The notes beneath the pieces were generated by a model, which saw nothing but the letters and a program-made list of their open reading frames with translations, did no database searches and was not told the origin of the DNA. A stretch of 64,000 bases of DNA from Flammeovirga agarivorans (GTDB taxonomy: Bacteria; Bacteroidota; Bacteroidia; Cytophagales; Flammeovirgaceae). Within the stretch, counting starts at the first letter, position 1, and every line of letters begins with the position of its first letter. Made by a program: the position numbers and the translations under genes. Shown one piece after another: positions 61,600 to 64,000 of the stretch. The stretch covers positions 372,001 through 436,000 of the forward strand of contig NZ_JABAIL010000001.1 in assembly GCF_012641475.1 (NCBI RefSeq). The letters run 5' to 3'.

Positions 61600-62331
61600 A
61601 TGTGGCAAATTTTTCAACGAGAAATAAGTAGTTTTTTTAGTGCCGTTTTAGGCTATTTGGTAATGGCTGTATTTTTAGTGATGATGGGGCTATTTGTTTG
61701 GGTTTTCCCTCAAACAAGTGTCTTAGAAGGAAGTTTTGCTTCTCTTGATTCACTCTTTAATATAGCTCCTTACATTTTTATGTTTTTACTACCTGCAATT
61801 ACCATGAGAGGTATTGCAGAAGAGAAAAAAACAGGAACACTAGAATTACTTTTTACAAGACCTGTGACTGACTTCCAGATTGTTGGAGGGAAATTTTTAT
61901 CTGCTTGGGCAACCGCTTTACTAGCTTTGTTACCGACAGTTATTTATTACTTTTCAGTTTATGAATTAGGGGCACCCAAAGGTAATATAGATACTGCAGG
62001 GGTTTTTGGTTCTTATATAGGTTTGGTATTTCTTGCTGGTGGGTTTGCTGCAATCGGTACTTTTGCTTCTTCCATTACATCGAGTCAGATTGTTTCGTTT
62101 ATTGTTGCAGTAGTTATCTGCTTCGCTAGTTACGATGGTATTTCATCAATAGCTTCTATTCCTGCTCTAAGCGATTATGCTTACAGTATTGGTTTATGGG
62201 GTGTTGATTTTCATTATAGATCTTTAAGTAGAGGATTGGTTGATTCTAGAGACATCCTTTATTTTTGTAGTATGATTGTTGTGGCACTTAGCCTTGCAAA
62301 ATTATCTTTAAGTAGTCGTCGCTGGGAATAG
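61600..62331 (+). CDS. gldF: gliding motility ABC transporter permease GldF
   Basis: A 243-residue permease with six hydrophobic segments. The ABC-2 type features are a membrane-entry start (MWQIFQREISSFF), an MRGIAEEKKTGTLELLFTRPV block near residue 68, and a SSITSSQIVSF segment near 164. This matches the GldF family needed, with GldG and the ATPase GldA, for gliding in several Bacteroidota. gldG usually follows gldF, but here a polyprenyl synthase gene does. The gldA gene is not in the window. Confidence 0.85.
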   Translation: MWQIFQREISSFFSAVLGYLVMAVFLVMMGLFVWVFPQTSVLEGSFASLDSLFNIAPYIFMFLLPAITMRGIAEEKKTGTLELLFTRPVTDFQIVGGKFLSAWATALLALLPTVIYYFSVYELGAPKGNIDTAGVFGSYIGLVFLAGGFAAIGTFASSITSSQIVSFIVAVVICFASYDGISSIASIPALSDYAYSIGLWGVDFHYRSLSRGLVDSRDILYFCSMIVVALSLAKLSLSSRRWE

Positions 62332-62348
62332 CGAACATCATTTTTTAT

Positions 62349-63329
62349 ATGGCATCATTTGATTTAAAAGAGGCAGCCCAGTTGCTGGCAGATGAACTTG
62401 AACAACAAAAATTCGGAGAGGCTCCGGAAACATTATATGCACCATTAAGGTATATCCTTTCGTTGGGCGGTAAGCGTCTTAGACCTGCTTTAACGCTATT
62501 AGGATGCTACCTTTTTGATGACGATTACAAAAAAGCAATAGATCCTGCTATTGGAGTAGAAGTGTTCCATAACTTTACTTTAATGCATGATGATATTATG
62601 GACGAAGCACCTCTTAGAAGAGGGAAGATGACAGTTCATGAAAAATGGAATTCTAATGTTGCTATTTTATCTGGCGATGTGATGTTTGTACGTTCGTATG
62701 AATATATCTCTAATGTTGAGGATAAGATATTAAGACAAGCATTAGCACTATTTAATAAGTGTGCAGCTGAAGTTTGCGAAGGACAGCAATTCGACATGGA
62801 TTTCGAAGAGAGAGAAACTGTTGGAGAAGAAGAATATATCGAAATGATACGTTTAAAAACTGCCGTTTTGATAGGTTTCGCATTACGTTTAGGTGCCTTA
62901 ATCGGTGGAGCTACAGACGAACAATCGAAAGTAGTTGAAGAATTTGGTGTTAACGTTGGATTAGGTTTCCAGCTTAAGGATGATATTCTTGATGTTTACG
63001 CAGATCAGGATAAGTTCGGTAAGCAAGTTGGAGGTGATATTATCTCTAACAAAAAGACATTGATGTTAATTAAGGCTTTAAAACAAGCGGAAGGTGCTGA
63101 TGCTGTAGAACTTCAAAATTGGTTAGAAGCTAAAGATTTTGATAAAGAAGAAAAAGTAGCGGCTGTAACTGATATCTATAACAGATTAGGTATTAGAGAA
63201 ATGGCGACAGAAAAATCCAATGAGTATTTTACAAAAGGATTTGCTGCTTTAGAAAACCTTGATGTATCTGAAGACAGAAAGAACCTGTTAAAAGAATTTG
63301 GTGTTTATCTCCAAAACCGAGATCATTAA
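62349..63329 (+). CDS. polyprenyl diphosphate synthase (octaprenyl type likely)
   Basis: A trans-prenyltransferase of 326 residues that extends allylic diphosphates with isopentenyl diphosphate for quinone side chains. It has the KRLRPAL block near 46, the first aspartate-rich motif HDDIMDEAPLRRG near residue 79, and the second motif FQLKDDILDVY near residue 212. The length and the alanine/small residues before the first motif fit long-chain (C35-C45) synthases, but the product length is uncertain. It starts 17 bp after gldF. Confidence 0.88.
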   Translation: MASFDLKEAAQLLADELEQQKFGEAPETLYAPLRYILSLGGKRLRPALTLLGCYLFDDDYKKAIDPAIGVEVFHNFTLMHDDIMDEAPLRRGKMTVHEKWNSNVAILSGDVMFVRSYEYISNVEDKILRQALALFNKCAAEVCEGQQFDMDFEERETVGEEEYIEMIRLKTAVLIGFALRLGALIGGATDEQSKVVEEFGVNVGLGFQLKDDILDVYADQDKFGKQVGGDIISNKKTLMLIKALKQAEGADAVELQNWLEAKDFDKEEKVAAVTDIYNRLGIREMATEKSNEYFTKGFAALENLDVSEDRKNLLKEFGVYLQNRDH

Positions 63330-63352
63330 ATTTCAGGTATAATTTATAAAGT

Positions 63353-63391
63353 AAAAAGCCATCCTTTCCTAGTGAAAGGGTGGCTTTTTGT
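63353..63391 (+). terminator. Rho-independent terminator after the polyprenyl synthase
   Basis: A 15-bp stem (63353-63367 with 63375-63389, one G-U pair) with a 7-base loop and a T-rich tail. Confidence 0.88.
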
Positions 63392-63492
63392 CTTTTATTA
63401 ATCAAGGTAATTGGTTCTATGCACATAGACTGCATTTCGGGTACATAAATTGCAAAAGCTATATTTTCCTTTTGTTTCACCAAACGTTTTAT

Positions 63493-63792
63493 ATGCAGAA
63501 AACGCACAAGTTGCACCAAGAGATTTTCGACCTTCTTATTCAAGAAGGATTAAAAGGAGATCAACTAGAAAAAGAAGTACAAAGCTTCATTATGAAAAAC
63601 TTGGATTGGAAATTTATCGAGAAATTCGATTTAGAAAATCCAGATGCTCCGAAAGGAGGGATTCCGATACCTTTGAAAGAAGAGCTTTATGACAAAGTCA
63701 GAACGAAACAATCAGAGTTGAACCGGATGAGAACTAATGAATCTGCACTTCGATTCCTCCATCGTAACTTTTTAAATTTGGATCAGAATTAA
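63493..63792 (+). CDS. small charged protein of unknown function
   Basis: Ninety-nine residues from the ATG at 63493; the longer open frame starts at TTG within the preceding terminator. The product is rich in charged residues and mostly helical (KLHQEIFDLLIQEGLKGDQL near the start, RFLHRNFLNL near the end), with one GGIPIPL turn in the middle. There is no signal peptide or recognised domain. Confidence 0.55.
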   Translation: MQKTHKLHQEIFDLLIQEGLKGDQLEKEVQSFIMKNLDWKFIEKFDLENPDAPKGGIPIPLKEELYDKVRTKQSELNRMRTNESALRFLHRNFLNLDQN

Positions 63793-63859
63793 CAGAGAAT
63801 GCCAAGTGCGGCACCCTACTTCGAAAATGAAATTTATGTGATATTAAAATGATTCTGAT

Positions 63860-64000
63860 TTGAGAAAGTTTATACCATTACATCAAACTATTTTAGAAGA
63901 CTGTTTATTCATTTCTGAGAAAATTGAAAGCCTTAGGAAAACGAATTCAGCGATTCTTAGTCATTTTATTGATGAGGAAGCGATGAAAAATATGAAAGTT
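63860..64000 (+). CDS. 5' end of a gene cut by the window edge
   Basis: A frame opens after a stop at 63845 and runs to the last base. The first possible start is a TTG at 63860, giving 47 residues. The sequence has a plausible protein composition (RKFIPLHQTILEDCLFISEK), but with an unusual start and no domain I cannot name it. Confidence 0.35.
   Translation, partial: MRKFIPLHQTILEDCLFISEKIESLRKTNSAILSHFIDEEAMKNMKV

Noticed and set aside
1-64000. tRNA, rRNA, CRISPR arrays, insertion sequences, prophage or plasmid genes
   Set aside because: I looked for cloverleaf-like segments, repeat-spacer patterns, transposase or integrase motifs and terminal inverted repeats and found none that I could support.

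Overview
The window looks like chromosomal DNA of a marine gliding Bacteroidota of the order Cytophagales. A Flammeovirga-like organism is my best guess, by inference from gene content rather than from a marker gene. The DNA is AT-rich. Several genes are preceded by the Bacteroidota -7 element TAnnTTTG and few by a Shine-Dalgarno sequence. Three large secreted proteins end in type IX secretion (T9SS) sorting domains or a likely version of one, and gldF of the gliding machinery is present. I saw no rRNA, tRNA, CRISPR array, insertion sequence or prophage. Most genes have complete reading frames and many are followed by clear intrinsic terminators.

Layout. 1-9.3 kb: the 3' end of a DUF2490 gene, a PIF1-like helicase with a C-terminal HTH_40 region, a small membrane protein, fabV (enoyl-ACP reductase), then on the minus strand a hemerythrin-like protein, an OprB-like porin with an N-terminal extension, a GNAT acetyltransferase and an M23 peptidase lipoprotein. 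9.3-23.5 kb: a 650-bp gene-free spacer, a 3176-residue T9SS-type adhesin-like protein, and a 1261-residue GEVED/CUB/FN3 surface protein. 23.5-33.8 kb: a methyltransferase, hflX, a DUF4440 protein, bshB1 (bacillithiol synthesis), an unknown 119-residue protein, a tandem pair of lipoprotein S1C-type serine proteases, a sulfatase lipoprotein and a small unknown protein. 33.8-37.1 kb: five small outer-membrane beta-barrel genes in a row on the minus strand; two encode identical mature proteins with only silent DNA differences. 37.3-40.7 kb: mlaF/mlaE-type lipid ABC transporter genes, a Ca2+/Na+ antiporter and upp. 41.1-44.1 kb: an MscS channel operon with a thioredoxin-fold protein that has lost its CXXC and a small coiled-coil membrane protein. 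44.1-47.6 kb: a glycosyltransferase, a TPR lipoprotein, a sigma-54 response regulator and an Hpt protein. 47.7-56.1 kb: a TM2-DUF4178 protein, a helical protein of unknown function, a short leuA, a tandem SpoIIAA/STAS-like protein, a flavin amine oxidase, a DUF2911 protein and a two-gene unknown operon. 56.1-64 kb: an FG-GAP T9SS protein, a ParA ATPase with a small partner, a TMEM175-like channel with a TetR regulator, a DUF4251 protein, gldF, a polyprenyl synthase, a small unknown gene and a gene cut by the window edge.

How the genes fit together. Much of the window serves the cell envelope: T9SS cargo and gldF for surface display and gliding, beta-barrel proteins and porin in the outer membrane, MlaEF for lipid traffic, MscS for osmotic safety, M23 and S1C enzymes in the periplasm. 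The most unusual elements are the beta-barrel array, the ParA/small-partner pair, the duplicated lipoprotein proteases and the MscS operon with a redox-dead thioredoxin fold. I found no single obviously new multi-gene defence or metabolic system.
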